Positions 1 through 9,404 of a stretch of DNA of 64,000 nucleotides are shown piece by piece. The notes under the pieces are model-generated. The model was not told the DNA's origin. It saw only the letters and a program-made list of their open reading frames with translations, and made no database searches. The first letter of the stretch is position 1. Every line of letters starts with the position of its first letter. Made by a program: the position numbers and the translations under genes. Source of the stretch: JAAYUJ01 sp963698165 (GTDB lineage Bacteria; Desulfobacterota; Syntrophobacteria; Syntrophobacterales; Syntrophobacteraceae); contig CAVOPT010000022.1 in NCBI GenBank assembly GCA_963698165.1, positions 168,615 through 232,614 on the forward strand, written 5' to 3'.

Positions 1-2681
1 TGACTCCATGGGTCTGTGACCACATCGGGCCCATCATCGTGGTGCTCCTCATCTTCTTCACCATCATCCTGGGTGTTCGCCGCCTCGATCCCACCGAGAG
101 GCACGAGGGCATGGTGATGGCCCTTGCCGTGGAATGCGTGGTGAAGCTGGTCGCTCTTCTGGCCGCGGGTTACTTTGTGACCTATCAGCTCTATGACGGA
201 TTCGCCGACATCTTTTCCAGGCTTTCCTCCGACGCCCATTACGAGCTCTTCACTTTCGGGGGTCAGGGGTCTTCCTATTTCACCTGGGCCAGTTATTTCC
301 TCCTTTCCATGTCCGCCGTCACTTTCCTGCCCAGGCAGTTCCACGTGGCGGTGGTGGAGAATCATGATGAAAAGCACATCCTCACCGCCATGTGGGTCTT
401 GCCCCTGTATCTTCTTCTCGTCAGCATTTTTGTCATTCCCATCGCCATCGGCGGTTTGATCGATGGCCATCCCGTATCGGAGGCGGACACGTTCGTCCTG
501 AGGCTGCCCCTTTATCACGGAAGGCCCTGGCTCTCTCTTTTCGTCTTTCTGGGGGGATTCTCCGCGGCGGTGGGCATGGTCATGATCAGCACCGTGACCA
601 TGGCAACCATGGCGACGAACCATCTGGTGCACCCCCTGATCGAGCACAGTGCCAGGCTGGGGTTCCTCAAGCGCCATCTGCTCAGGTGCCGGTGGGCGGC
701 CGTGGCTGCTATCATCCTCATGGGCTACGGGTTCGAGGAGCTCGTTGGAGAATCCTACATGCTCGTCAGGATAGGCCTCATCTCATTTACGGCCATCCTC
801 CAGTTCGCCCCGCCGATTCTCGGAGGCATCTTCTGGCGCAGGGGAAGCAAGAATGGAGCCCTGCTGGGGCTCAGCGCGGGCTTCTTCGTCTGGTTCTACA
901 CGCTCCTCGTCCCCTCGTATGCCCGCAGTGGCTGGCTTCCCCAGTCGATCGTGGAGGAGGGCCCTTTTGGGATTGCACTCCTCAAACCGGAGGAGCTCCT
1001 GGGGCTTTCGGGGTTGAACCCCTTGGGACATGCGGCGCTCTGGACCATGCTCTTCAACGTCGGCCTCTATGTGTTTGCCTCCCTCTATTCCAGGCAGGAC
1101 GAGGCAGAGCGAACCATCGCCGAGGAGTTTGTGGGAGCCCTCGAGACGGTGCAGCCTATCCGGCGTGCGCGGCCGAGGGCTGCCTACATTCACCTGGAAC
1201 CGAAGAAACTGGAGATTCGAGGCCTTCTATCCCAGTACTTTTCCGAGGCCGAGACGGAAAACATGCTCCAGAGATGTCTGCTGCAGGCGGGCATCGAGGA
1301 AGAAGGGAAGATCTCCATCGTCCAGCTCCTGGAGCTCCACAGCCTGGTTGAAAAATCGCTTTCCGGGGTCATCGGCGCCGCATCGGCTCACCACGTGCTC
1401 CGCCAGGGAACCATCTTCACCGCGCGGGAAGCCAAGGAGCTGGCCGAGGTCTACGGGGAAATACTCGCCCAGCTGAAGGTCACACCTGACGAGCTGGCTA
1501 CCCGGATAGACTATTACCAGGAAAGAGAGGCCCTCCTGACCCGGCAGGCAACGGAGCTGGAAGCAAAGGTCCGGGAGCTCGAGTTCGAGATCTCCATGCG
1601 GCAACAGGCTCAGGGAGCACTGAGGGAGAGCGAGGAACAGTATCGCAGGCTCGTGGAAACCATGAACGAGGGCCTGCAGATCGAGGACGAGAGCGGTGTC
1701 ATCACTTATGTGAACGACAAGCTGTGCCTCATGTTGGGAATCTCGAGAGATGACATCGTGGGCCATCAGGCCGGGGAGTTCTTCGACGAATCCCAGGGGG
1801 AAAACGCCCGCGGTGGGTCGGCGAAAAGGAGGATGGGGGAAACCCGGTCTTTCGAAACGTCCTGGGTGTCCCGGCATGGGAGGAGAATACACGCCGTGGT
1901 TTCATCGGTTCCCATTCTGGGGCCGAATGAGACCTACAGAGGCAGCTTCAGCGTCGTCACGGACATCTCTCATCTCAAGGCCCTGGAGCGGGAGAAGGCC
2001 AACATGATCTCCATGTTCGCCCATGACATGCGCTCATCCCTCACCGGGATCCACGGCCTCGGCCTGCGACTCCTGAAACACTCCGGGACCATGGACGGAG
2101 ACAAGCAGGCGGAATACCTGCAGATCATCAACAGGGAGGCGGCGAAGCTGGAAGCCTTGGTGGATGATTTCCTGGATTTCTCAAGGCTTGAAAGCGGCAG
2201 ATTGAAAATGCAGTTTCGAGCGACGTCTCTTGACAAGGAACTGGTCGAACTGGTCGAGGTCTACCAGGCCAAGGCTTCCCAGCGGGAAATGCTGGTGCAC
2301 CTTCACATCGAGGGGAGTCTTCCCATCATCGAAGCCGATGTGAACCGTCTGCGCAGGGTTTTCACCAACCTGCTGGACAATGCCATGAAGTTCTCGAGGG
2401 AGAAAGGGGCCATCACCATCTCCGCCCACGCGGCAAAGCAGGAAGTGGTGGTGAAGGTCATCGACGAAGGCGTCGGCATCGACGGCTCTGAACTGCCCTA
2501 CATTTTTGACCCCTTCCACAAGGGTCTCGGCGCTGAGAAGAAAGAAGGCTATGGGATTGGCCTCGCCACCGTGAAGGCCATTGTGGAATGTCATGGGGGA
2601 CGTGTCCAGGTGGTGAGCAGGCCAGGCGAGGGGTCGGTGTTCATCGTATGCCTGCCCTACACGAAAAGGGATTTGGAGTAA
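1..2681 (+). CDS. Sodium:solute symporter-like / PAS / sensor histidine kinase fusion (5' end outside window)
   Basis: The reading frame is open from nt 3, so the gene starts upstream and the GTG at 39 is not its true start. The first ~1,080 nt encode repeated hydrophobic helices of SSS (PutP-like) type. A linker follows, then a coiled-coil stretch, a PAS domain (about nt 1630-1960) and a histidine kinase core: H-box FAHDMRSSL near nt 2020, N-box NLLDNAMKFS, G1 DEGVGID and G2 GYGIGLATVKA. Such fusions (CbrA type) are membrane kinases thought to couple solute transport or sensing to autophosphorylation. No receiver domain is fused and no response regulator lies beside it, so the partner is unknown. 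Family assignment is firm; the sensed solute cannot be told. Confidence 0.9.
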   Translation, partial: TPWVCDHIGPIIVVLLIFFTIILGVRRLDPTERHEGMVMALAVECVVKLVALLAAGYFVTYQLYDGFADIFSRLSSDAHYELFTFGGQGSSYFTWASYFLLSMSAVTFLPRQFHVAVVENHDEKHILTAMWVLPLYLLLVSIFVIPIAIGGLIDGHPVSEADTFVLRLPLYHGRPWLSLFVFLGGFSAAVGMVMISTVTMATMATNHLVHPLIEHSARLGFLKRHLLRCRWAAVAAIILMGYGFEELVGESYMLVRIGLISFTAILQFAPPILGGIFWRRGSKNGALLGLSAGFFVWFYTLLVPSYARSGWLPQSIVEEGPFGIALLKPEELLGLSGLNPLGHAALWTMLFNVGLYVFASLYSRQDEAERTIAEEFVGALETVQPIRRARPRAAYIHLEPKKLEIRGLLSQYFSEAETENMLQRCLLQAGIEEEGKISIVQLLELHSLVEKSLSGVIGAASAHHVLRQGTIFTAREAKELAEVYGEILAQLKVTPDELATRIDYYQEREALLTRQATELEAKVRELEFEISMRQQAQGALRESEEQYRRLVETMNEGLQIEDESGVITYVNDKLCLMLGISRDDIVGHQAGEFFDESQGENARGGSAKRRMGETRSFETSWVSRHGRRIHAVVSSVPILGPNETYRGSFSVVTDISHLKALEREKANMISMFAHDMRSSLTGIHGLGLRLLKHSGTMDGDKQAEYLQIINREAAKLEALVDDFLDFSRLESGRLKMQFRATSLDKELVELVEVYQAKASQREMLVHLHIEGSLPIIEADVNRLRRVFTNLLDNAMKFSREKGAITISAHAAKQEVVVKVIDEGVGIDGSELPYIFDPFHKGLGAEKKEGYGIGLATVKAIVECHGGRVQVVSRPGEGSVFIVCLPYTKRDLE

Positions 2682-2736
2682 TAAAAGAGTCGCACTGGCT
2701 CTGCGAAGGATGCATCACGGCGGGAGGAATCGTCTC

Positions 2737-3492
2737 ATGAATCATGTGAAGGCTATCGGATTCGATCTGTTCAACACCCTCATCACCGTGGAACCCCAGG
2801 CTCTCGCGGAGGCCGTGGCCAGGCTGTGGGGAAGTCTGCGGGAGGACGGCATCCATGTGGAGCACGAGAGCTTTTACAAGGCTCACCGGCAGGCCGCCAT
2901 CCATCACATCGGCGAAACGCGGCGGGACGGCAGGGAAACTCACAACCGGTTCTGGGTCAGTGCGGCCCTCGATCAACTGGGCTTCCCCGTCGATCCGGAC
3001 GATCCGAGGATCACAAGAGCCGTGGAGAACTACTTTTCGGCTTTCCTGGAATTCTGCCGCCTCATCCCGGGCACCGAGTCCATGCTCGATGCTCTCGGAA
3101 AGCGCTACAGGCTTGGGCTGCTCTCCAACTTCACCCACCCGCCGGCGGCCAAAAGCATTGTAGACAACCTGGGTATTTCACACTTCTTTGAGGCCTTGAT
3201 CATCTCCGGGGAAGTAGGCTACCGGAAACCGCACCCGTTTGTTTTCCGGCTGCTCCTTGAAAAGTTGGGCGTGAGGGCGGAAGAGACCCTCTACGTAGGC
3301 GACGACCCTGAACCGGACATAGACGGTGCGTGCAATGTCGGCATCCAGGCCGTCTGGACCACTTATGTGAGGGATCGAAGCATTCCCCTGGCCCCGGGGG
3401 TCGCCTCGGACCAGTTGGATGGCCCCGGCTGTCGGGTGCCTCGCATCTCTTCCTGGGAGGACCTCCTGGATCTCCTGGATGGCGAGGCTTGA
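2737..3492 (+). CDS. HAD-superfamily hydrolase
   Basis: A 251-residue soluble protein with all four HAD motifs: I FDLFNTL near the N-terminus (nucleophile Asp, with Asn where phosphatases have the acid/base Asp, as in haloacid-dehalogenase-like members), II LLSNFTH, III lysine in RKPHPFVF, and IV VGDDPEPDIDGA. The family removes phosphate or halide from small molecules through an aspartyl intermediate; the substrate cannot be read here. The ATG at 2737 is chosen because GGGAGGAAT sits just before it; an in-frame ATG at 2710 lacks a ribosome site. It follows the histidine kinase gene by 55 nt and may be cotranscribed with it. Confidence 0.85.
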   Translation: MNHVKAIGFDLFNTLITVEPQALAEAVARLWGSLREDGIHVEHESFYKAHRQAAIHHIGETRRDGRETHNRFWVSAALDQLGFPVDPDDPRITRAVENYFSAFLEFCRLIPGTESMLDALGKRYRLGLLSNFTHPPAAKSIVDNLGISHFFEALIISGEVGYRKPHPFVFRLLLEKLGVRAEETLYVGDDPEPDIDGACNVGIQAVWTTYVRDRSIPLAPGVASDQLDGPGCRVPRISSWEDLLDLLDGEA

Positions 3493-3530
3493 AGATCAGC
3501 TCAAAACTGTCAATTTATAAAGAAAACATT

Positions 3531-3840
3531 TGGAATCGACGCAAAGCGTAAGGGCGGGATTCATTCCCGCCCGTAAGCCCGCAGAGCAGCAGCGACTGCC
3601 GGGAGGGGGTAAACCCCTCCCCTACAGGGATTCTAGGTTTCCGGATGGGTACTGGCCTAGTGTCGATCTGGAAACCCTCCCTTGGTGGGAGGGGCATGGG
3701 GAGGGGGTTAGTCAAGAGTCAACAGTCATATCCCATTTCACCCCCACCCAGTCTCCCCCATCAAAGGGGGAGGTGGAATTGGGGACCTTTCCGGATTGGC
3801 ACTGGCCCGATCCCTCGTGGGCTTTAGGATGGGCACAAGG
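3531..3840. repeat. Palindrome-rich intergenic repeat block
   Basis: Several nested hairpins fill the gap between the HAD gene and the tautomerase: GGGCGGGA/TCCCGCCC (loop TTCAT), GGGAGGGG/CCCCTCCC (loop of about 5 nt), and a larger structure whose arms (about 3668-3703 and 3741-3780) are G/C-rich inverted copies of each other. Around them the phrase TTTCCGGATGGGTACTGGCC recurs imperfectly three times (about 3640, 3789, 3823). The build resembles the MITE-like elements at 9.4 and 55.4 kb, but the terminal repeats are not shared. There is no convincing ORF. Confidence 0.6.
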
Positions 3841-3946
3841 CCCTGTGCACCAGGGTGTGGGGCTCTGAAACAGGATGAAATTGACCAATCCTCATACCAA
3901 TCCCCACGAACCGAAATCTTTGGTCCAGGTCATGAAGGGTTAGGCG

Positions 3947-4150
3947 ATGCCGTACGTGAACATCAAGATCACGAAAGAGGGTGTCACACCGGAGAAAAAG
4001 GCGGAGCTCATCCGGGGGGTGACCGCCCTGCTCCGGGATGTCCTGGGGAAGAACCCCCAGACGACCGTTGTGGTCATCGACGAAGTGGAGACGGACAACT
4101 GGGGAATCGGGGGGGAAACGGTGACGGTGCGGAGAGCGAGGGGCCAGTGA
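3947..4150 (+). CDS. 4-oxalocrotonate tautomerase-family protein
   Basis: A 67-residue protein starting MPYVNIKIT. Pro2, which becomes the N-terminal catalytic base after Met removal, is present, and the length matches the 60-70 residue 4-OT subunits that assemble into hexamers. These enzymes tautomerise 2-hydroxymuconate-like enols in aromatic degradation, but many genomic copies act on unknown substrates, and no meta-cleavage genes lie nearby. AAGGG precedes the ATG by about 8 nt. A paralog at 58815 shares the residues (N/D)WGIGG. It ends about 30 nt before the stop of the convergent WD40 gene. Confidence 0.85.
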   Translation: MPYVNIKITKEGVTPEKKAELIRGVTALLRDVLGKNPQTTVVVIDEVETDNWGIGGETVTVRRARGQ

Positions 4151-4180
4151 GGTCTGTTCCGGGGCGCAACCTCATCGACA

Positions 4181-6523
4181 TCAGGGACCAGGGACCCTCT
4201 CGGTGTGCCAGTTGGGGCAGGTAGCCCGCCACGCTTCGCTTTCGCCAATGAGCGTGCGCCATTCCTCAAGGCTAAGGTTGCGCCCCGACCTTTCGCAAAG
4301 CTGCTTGAAGGGCCATTCCGGATCGGCCGGCCAGAGCTTCACCCTGTCGTCGCTGACGGTCAGGAGCGACTGGCCGTCATGGGAGAAGTTGGCCTGGGTG
4401 ATTGGAGCGCCGTGCTCGAAGCGGCCCATGGGCTTTCCGGTTCCCGTCTCCATCATGAGGGCCGTGCCGTCTTGGCTTGAGGTGACCAGAAACCGGCTGT
4501 CGGGGCTGAACTCCAGATGGGTCACCGCCTTGGCGTGCTGACTCATTCCGAGCACCTGGCGGCTTTCAACATCCAGCAGGCGCACCGACCCGTTGTTGCT
4601 CGCTGCGGCCAGGGTGCTACCGTCGGGGCTGAAGAGGACCCCCTTGAATCCCCACCCAAGCTCTGCGTGTGCCATCTTTTCGCCGGTTTTGGCATCAAAG
4701 AGTCGAACGGGATCACCCACGGCTGCTCCCACCGCGAAGAACCGGCTATCTGGGCTGAAGGCAATGCAGAACTCATCCAACGACTCGGGTTCATATCCAC
4801 CAGAATCAGGAAGGATTGACCCGGAGTGCACGCGAATGAGCTCTCTCTGCGATTCGACATCGAATAGCTTCACGAACGCCCCCTGACCATGACCCACAAA
4901 GGCCACGATCGCCAGGGTGCGACCATCGGGGCTGAAGCTGGGTGTTCCTCCTCCACCCAGCTGCATCTGCTGAGTGCCTGTGGAAATATCGAAGAGTCGT
5001 ACGAAATTGTCGTGGACACCATCCACCGCTAGGGTCTTCCCATCTGGACTAAACCGAGGGCTGCCAAAGCCTTTTCCGGGGCCAATGCGTAGTTGCTCCG
5101 CGCCGCTCACCGTATTGATCACTTGGACAACGTAATCCCCACGGTCTCCCAATGCCAGTAGTCTTCCATCAGAGCTGAACGCGGGGGCACCATACAAAAA
5201 CGGCAAGGGGAAATGGGCTATTTCCTTGAGGGAAGTCGACTCGATAAGCCGAGCAGATTTCTTATTTGCATCGCTTATTAAATAGTTTCCATCAGGACTG
5301 TTCTCAATATCAGAATTCCAGTCATTCTGAATTCGAGCGACCTCTCGGCCCGTTTCAATCTCGTTGAGGTTTAAAGTCGATTTCTGCTCTGTTAAGAGCA
5401 ATTGCCCATCAGAGCTGATGTGCACTGGGAACGTGGGTTCATCGTTGCGGAGAGAGCCAATTTCACGTCCAGTCCCCATATCGACGACTCTCACGACGTG
5501 ATCGGGACCCGTAAAGGCCAGAAGTCGGCGGTCACGGCTGAGAATGACCCGGCTCTTGCGGGTGGAATCCAACTTCAGAAGACTGGAGGCTGAGGAAAAA
5601 TCGACCAACTGGACACTCCCTGCTCGGCTTGGGAGTGCCAGGTAGCGCCCATCGCTGCTGAAAGCAGGCGAGGGCCAGAGCATCGAGGCGGGAGGGAAGA
5701 AGGGACGAACAGGACCACTGGTGGCAACCCTTCCAAATTCTTGACCTGACGAGGTCTCGCGGAATTGTAGGACATCCTGGCCTTCATCCTGCGCAACGAC
5801 AAAACGGGCATCGGGGCTGAAGAATTTGACTCGCCCCTCCACCTTGAACCGGGCTGTCTCACCACCTGTGTTCATTTCGAAGGCACGAAATTCACTGTCC
5901 TTGCAAGCGACGATCAGCAAATCGGCATCGGCCCGGAGTGTCACAGGATTGATCCCAAACTCCTCGATCTTACAGTCTGGGTTTGCCTGGCTCTTCTCCA
6001 GGCCTGTTGCGGTGTCGATGAGACGGATGAGACCCGATTGGCTCACAAGGACCAGCAGTTGGCCGGTGCTGTCCAAGAAGGCCCGCTTGAAGCCCTCCTG
6101 CCAGTGAGCCACTTCTTTTCCTGTGGGAACCTCAAGAAGCCGGACCTCTTTGTCAGCCTGCGTCACCATGCGCTGTCCGTCACTGGAAAATTGGGGCCCA
6201 TACCCTTTTCCCAAGAGAATGGAGCTCAATTCCCGACCACTTTCAGGGTCGATGAAATGGAGTTTTCGGTCGGAGTCGACTGACACCTCGATCACCAGGT
6301 ATTGTCCTTTCCCGATGAAGTAGCCTGAACCCGCATGCCTCATCGTGAACCTTGCCCGCTCCCGGCCGCTCGGCACTTCCACAAGTCGAATGCGCCTCAC
6401 CGATTCCGGTTGCCAATCCAGTATGGTCAACAGGCTCCCGTCAGGGTTGAAAGACAGCCACAGGTCCGCTTCCGCCTTGTCCTGCCGGTGCTCAATTCGG
6501 CAGGCTTCTTTTCCGGTGTGCAT
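4181..6523 (-). CDS. WD40-repeat C-terminal part of a frameshifted TIR-STAND protein
   Basis: This 780-residue frame is a run of degenerate WD40-type blades, recognisable by recurring FSPDGRxL / FSPDSRFF phrases every 40-45 residues. It ends with the tail usual for STAND-WD40 proteins (LCERSGRNLSLEEW, then TCPNWH). Its ATG at 6523 lies inside a blade (LFD-MHTGKEA), and the preceding LFD is encoded upstream in the same frame, so it is not a real start. The coding continues from the adjacent frame across a one-base shift near 6525-6538. In the intact ancestor it would form the ligand-sensing beta-propeller of the protein. Repeat identity is certain; expression as a separate protein is doubtful. 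Confidence 0.8.
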   Translation of the reverse strand: MHTGKEACRIEHRQDKAEADLWLSFNPDGSLLTILDWQPESVRRIRLVEVPSGRERARFTMRHAGSGYFIGKGQYLVIEVSVDSDRKLHFIDPESGRELSSILLGKGYGPQFSSDGQRMVTQADKEVRLLEVPTGKEVAHWQEGFKRAFLDSTGQLLVLVSQSGLIRLIDTATGLEKSQANPDCKIEEFGINPVTLRADADLLIVACKDSEFRAFEMNTGGETARFKVEGRVKFFSPDARFVVAQDEGQDVLQFRETSSGQEFGRVATSGPVRPFFPPASMLWPSPAFSSDGRYLALPSRAGSVQLVDFSSASSLLKLDSTRKSRVILSRDRRLLAFTGPDHVVRVVDMGTGREIGSLRNDEPTFPVHISSDGQLLLTEQKSTLNLNEIETGREVARIQNDWNSDIENSPDGNYLISDANKKSARLIESTSLKEIAHFPLPFLYGAPAFSSDGRLLALGDRGDYVVQVINTVSGAEQLRIGPGKGFGSPRFSPDGKTLAVDGVHDNFVRLFDISTGTQQMQLGGGGTPSFSPDGRTLAIVAFVGHGQGAFVKLFDVESQRELIRVHSGSILPDSGGYEPESLDEFCIAFSPDSRFFAVGAAVGDPVRLFDAKTGEKMAHAELGWGFKGVLFSPDGSTLAAASNNGSVRLLDVESRQVLGMSQHAKAVTHLEFSPDSRFLVTSSQDGTALMMETGTGKPMGRFEHGAPITQANFSHDGQSLLTVSDDRVKLWPADPEWPFKQLCERSGRNLSLEEWRTLIGESEAWRATCPNWHTERVPGP

Positions 6524-6529
6524 GTCGAA

Positions 6530-7010
6530 GAGCGAATGCCATCCGCCGTCCCGCCATCATCGGCGCTTGTCAATGCCAGCCAGCGGCTGTCCGGGCTCAT
6601 GGTCGCAAAGTTCGATGATCCACCCCCATTCACGTAAAAAGCCTTGTGAGGTTTGAACTTGCCTTTACTCGCTGTGAAGACCTCCTTGGCGGTCTCTGTG
6701 TCGATGAGCGTCCTTCGATAAAACGAAACGAGTGTCCGCGCTGAAGCACACACAAGGACTGATCGGCTCGTTCTCTCGATTCGCGTCAATTCCTTGCCGC
6801 TTTCCGTTTCGATGAACCGAACGTGAAGGGAAACGATGAGCAGGAAGCGCCCGTCCGGGCTGAAACGAAGCCCGGGCTGACCCGGCGGGGTTGCAGGATC
6901 AGCCTCGATGCGACGAACAGGAAGCCACTCGAAAAGCTTCATCGCCACGGAATAGGCATCGGCGTTTCGTACTCGCTTCCAGGACTCGACTGCCAGTAGC
7001 GGCAGCGCGC
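6530..7010 (-). pseudogene. Middle fragment of the TIR-STAND-WD40 gene (linker and first WD40 blades)
   Basis: Read back from the in-frame ATG at 6948, the frame gives LPLLAVESWKRVRNADAY and then VAMKLFEWLP, the usual join between a STAND NTPase and its WD40 propeller, followed by GLRFSPDGRFLL blades. Toward 3' it runs to MSPDSRWLALTSADD and then loses sense near 6530, where the next frame picks up. The two junctions (about 7001-7016 and 6525-6538) each need a change of one base. This piece has no start signal of its own. It is evidence that the three reading frames are one gene. Confidence 0.75.
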
Positions 7011-9088
7011 AGCAGGGCGTCTTCGCTCGGACCTCGCTCGACCAGAAGCGATGCCTGGGTTGCGAGCGCTCGGCTCACGGCTTTGTTGCGTTCCCGATCC
7101 GCTTCCTCCCTGCGCGCTTCGGCATCCTTGGTCGCCTTGTCCGCGGCGCTCCTGCGATCCAGCGCAAACAGGCCAAGGCCGGTCATGAGCAGAGCAACGA
7201 GAACGGAGGCGAGAGCGATGAATCGGTTGCGTCTCAACTTCTGGCGGTGGGCTTCCTGACGCGCTTCCTGCAGTGCGTCCTGGCGGCGCGATTCGGAAGC
7301 CGTAGAGGCTTCAATGAAGGCAATGAGGGATGGGCTGAGTTCGGGGCGGCGCTTTTCCAGCAGGTCTTCCGCTTCCGCCAGGGGACGGCCCGGGGCGAGC
7401 AACCGGTCGTCAACCCGGCCTTCCTTTTCCCACAAGGCCGCTGCCGCTTCAATCCGCTCACGGGTGCGCAGGAACTCGCGGTCTTCATCAACCCACTGGC
7501 GCAGACGGTCCCAGTGCTGGATGAGCGCCTCGTGAGCGATCTCCACCGTCTGGACGTCGGTCCGCGCCTCATCCCGGCCGGTCACCAGCAGCCGGGCACC
7601 GGCAAGCTTGTGAACGACCGCCAGCGCATGCTTATCCCCGGTCGGGAGCACAGCCCGCCTTCGGGTGTCGGGAGCGCCTTCGCCCGGCCGAACCAGTCGC
7701 ATCAGCACCCGCCGGGCGGCTTTCTGCTGCTCGTCCGTCAGCTCTTTCTCGAATATCCTGTCCGCTCGGGCCTCAATGGCTCCCTTGATGCCCTTCATGC
7801 GATCGTAGGCTTCGAAATGAAGCACGTGGCCGTGTCGCCTGTTGTCCCACAGCTCCTTCAGCATGTATTCGAGCAGGGGCAGATTTCCGGGTTCGTCTCC
7901 CACCTCGTCGAGGATGTGGTCGATAAGGCCTGGCTCGAATTGAAGCCCGACTTCCCCGGCCGGGCCTTCGAGGGTGCTCCGGAGCTCCTCGCGGGTCATG
8001 GGTCCGAGATTCACCACGGCGTCCTGGAGCCGGTCCACCAGGCCCCGGTGGGTGAGGACCCGGCCGTAGAAGTCCCCCCGAAGGGTGAGGACCACCGTCA
8101 CGGGGGCATCGGTGGAAGCGGCCAGCAGTTGATCGATGAACCACCGGCGCGCTTCCTCGTCCCTGCATGAGGTGTAGAGCTCCTCCCACTGGTCCACGAC
8201 GAGGAGCAGGCGATCGGTGCCCGGCTGTTTCTCGAGGCAGCGCCTGGCAGCACGTTGGAGGGATCTTGGCCGGGTGGCGAACTGCGTGGCGAGATCGTCG
8301 AGCTCGGCCAATCGCTTCGCCTCGCTCATCTCCTCCGGCTCGAGAATCCGCAGTATCGCCTCGGCGAGGCTGTCCAAAGGCTGCCTGTCCGGGGTCAGGG
8401 TGAGGATGTCCCAGACGGGACCGTTCCCGCCTATGGCTCTGCGCAGGTGAGGGACGAGGCCGGCGCGCACCACCGACGATTTGCCGCTCCCCGAAGCGCC
8501 GACAACGCCGATGAACGACTTGTGCCTGACCTCATCCACAAGCCTCTCGGTGAAGGCCTCCCGGCCGAAGAAGAACGGAGCGTCCTCCTCTCGAAAAGCC
8601 TGCAGGCCCCGGTAGGGGCAGACGGCGGCACGTGCCTTGGCGACCTCATCAGGGCCGGGAGGAAGCCCCCGGGCGGCGCGGGCGAGCCCCTCAAGGGCCA
8701 GGGCATCGTCCACCCTGGTCCGCAGGTCGATCCAGGTGTTGATCTTGAGAAAACCGAGAGGGGGATCGGCACCGGGCAGAAGCAGTGGAATCACGGGAAA
8801 AGTTAAACCCCGTCGCTCCTCCCGGCTCTGGCGGTCGAGGGCCAGGAACTGCTCCCGCATCTGCCACGGGCCCATGCCTTCAGGGCCAACGCAAATGACA
8901 ACCGCACGACACTGCTCCAGGGCCTGTTCGAGGGCCTGGGGCCAGGGAAGACCCGGCGTGAGGTTCCATCGGTCGAGAAAGACGCGCAGCCCTCGCGTGT
9001 CGAGCGCGCGGGCGAGGCGCTCCACCGCGTCGTGGTCTCGCCAGTGGTAGCTCAGAAAAACATCGCAGGGAGCAGCTTGAGGTTCCAT
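6899..9088 (-). CDS. TIR domain / STAND (nSTAND1-type) NTPase, N-terminal part of a frameshifted gene
   Basis: Residues ~8-140 form a TIR domain (DVFLSYHWRD, then GPWQMREQ, whose Glu sits where TIR NADases carry the catalytic Glu). The linker CPYRGLQAFREEDAPFFFGRE and Walker A GASGSGKSS, with Walker B LLLVVDQWEE, mark a STAND NTPase of the novel-STAND-1 type. Near residue 640 a transmembrane-like stretch (FIALASVLVALLMTGLGLFA) precedes an RREEADRERNKA helix. From about nt 7010 the frame turns to nonsense and stops at 6899; the true sequence continues in the next frame. ATG 9088 is preferred because AGGAG lies 9 nt upstream, whereas ATG 9097 abuts it. TIR-STAND proteins are nucleotide-dependent switches, several in anti-phage immunity; that role here is inference. 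Confidence 0.85.
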   Translation of the reverse strand: MEPQAAPCDVFLSYHWRDHDAVERLARALDTRGLRVFLDRWNLTPGLPWPQALEQALEQCRAVVICVGPEGMGPWQMREQFLALDRQSREERRGLTFPVIPLLLPGADPPLGFLKINTWIDLRTRVDDALALEGLARAARGLPPGPDEVAKARAAVCPYRGLQAFREEDAPFFFGREAFTERLVDEVRHKSFIGVVGASGSGKSSVVRAGLVPHLRRAIGGNGPVWDILTLTPDRQPLDSLAEAILRILEPEEMSEAKRLAELDDLATQFATRPRSLQRAARRCLEKQPGTDRLLLVVDQWEELYTSCRDEEARRWFIDQLLAASTDAPVTVVLTLRGDFYGRVLTHRGLVDRLQDAVVNLGPMTREELRSTLEGPAGEVGLQFEPGLIDHILDEVGDEPGNLPLLEYMLKELWDNRRHGHVLHFEAYDRMKGIKGAIEARADRIFEKELTDEQQKAARRVLMRLVRPGEGAPDTRRRAVLPTGDKHALAVVHKLAGARLLVTGRDEARTDVQTVEIAHEALIQHWDRLRQWVDEDREFLRTRERIEAAAALWEKEGRVDDRLLAPGRPLAEAEDLLEKRRPELSPSLIAFIEASTASESRRQDALQEARQEAHRQKLRRNRFIALASVLVALLMTGLGLFALDRRSAADKATKDAEARREEADRERNKAVSRALATQASLLVERGPSEDALLRAAATGSRVLEASTKRRCLFRGDEAFRVASCSSHRG

Positions 9089-9302
9089 CCGGGTCATCTC
9101 CTGACACGTGATGGGCGAAAACAGCTCAACCGCAAGACCCGAGAATTGGGCGGAAATCCCTCAGGGGAGACGGGCATCCGTCGCGAAAGCCGGGAGCCCG
9201 TCAAAATGGATCCGTCAATCTTATGACTTTAATACCGTATACTTAACAGGGAGCATGAAGTCAACGGTTTCCCTGGTGCGGGACCAATACTGCAGTGAAG
9301 CG

Positions 9303-9398
9303 TGCAGATCCAATGCGGGTCTGCAATCGTTCCCTCTCCCTCGAGGGAGAGGGTTAGGGTGAGGGTTAATCCGGATCGACAGCCCCCTCACCCCAGCC
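9303..9398. repeat. Palindromic repeat, probable partial element
   Basis: A GCAGATCC/GGGTCTGC hairpin is followed by CCCTCTCCCTCGAGGGAGAG, and the GAGGGTTAGGGTGAGGG phrase pairs with CCCCTCACCCCAGCCCTC further on. The nested palindrome layout is that of the complete element that begins just to the right, but the terminal repeats are missing. It contains no gene. Confidence 0.5.
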
Positions 9399-9404
9399 CT
9401 CAAC

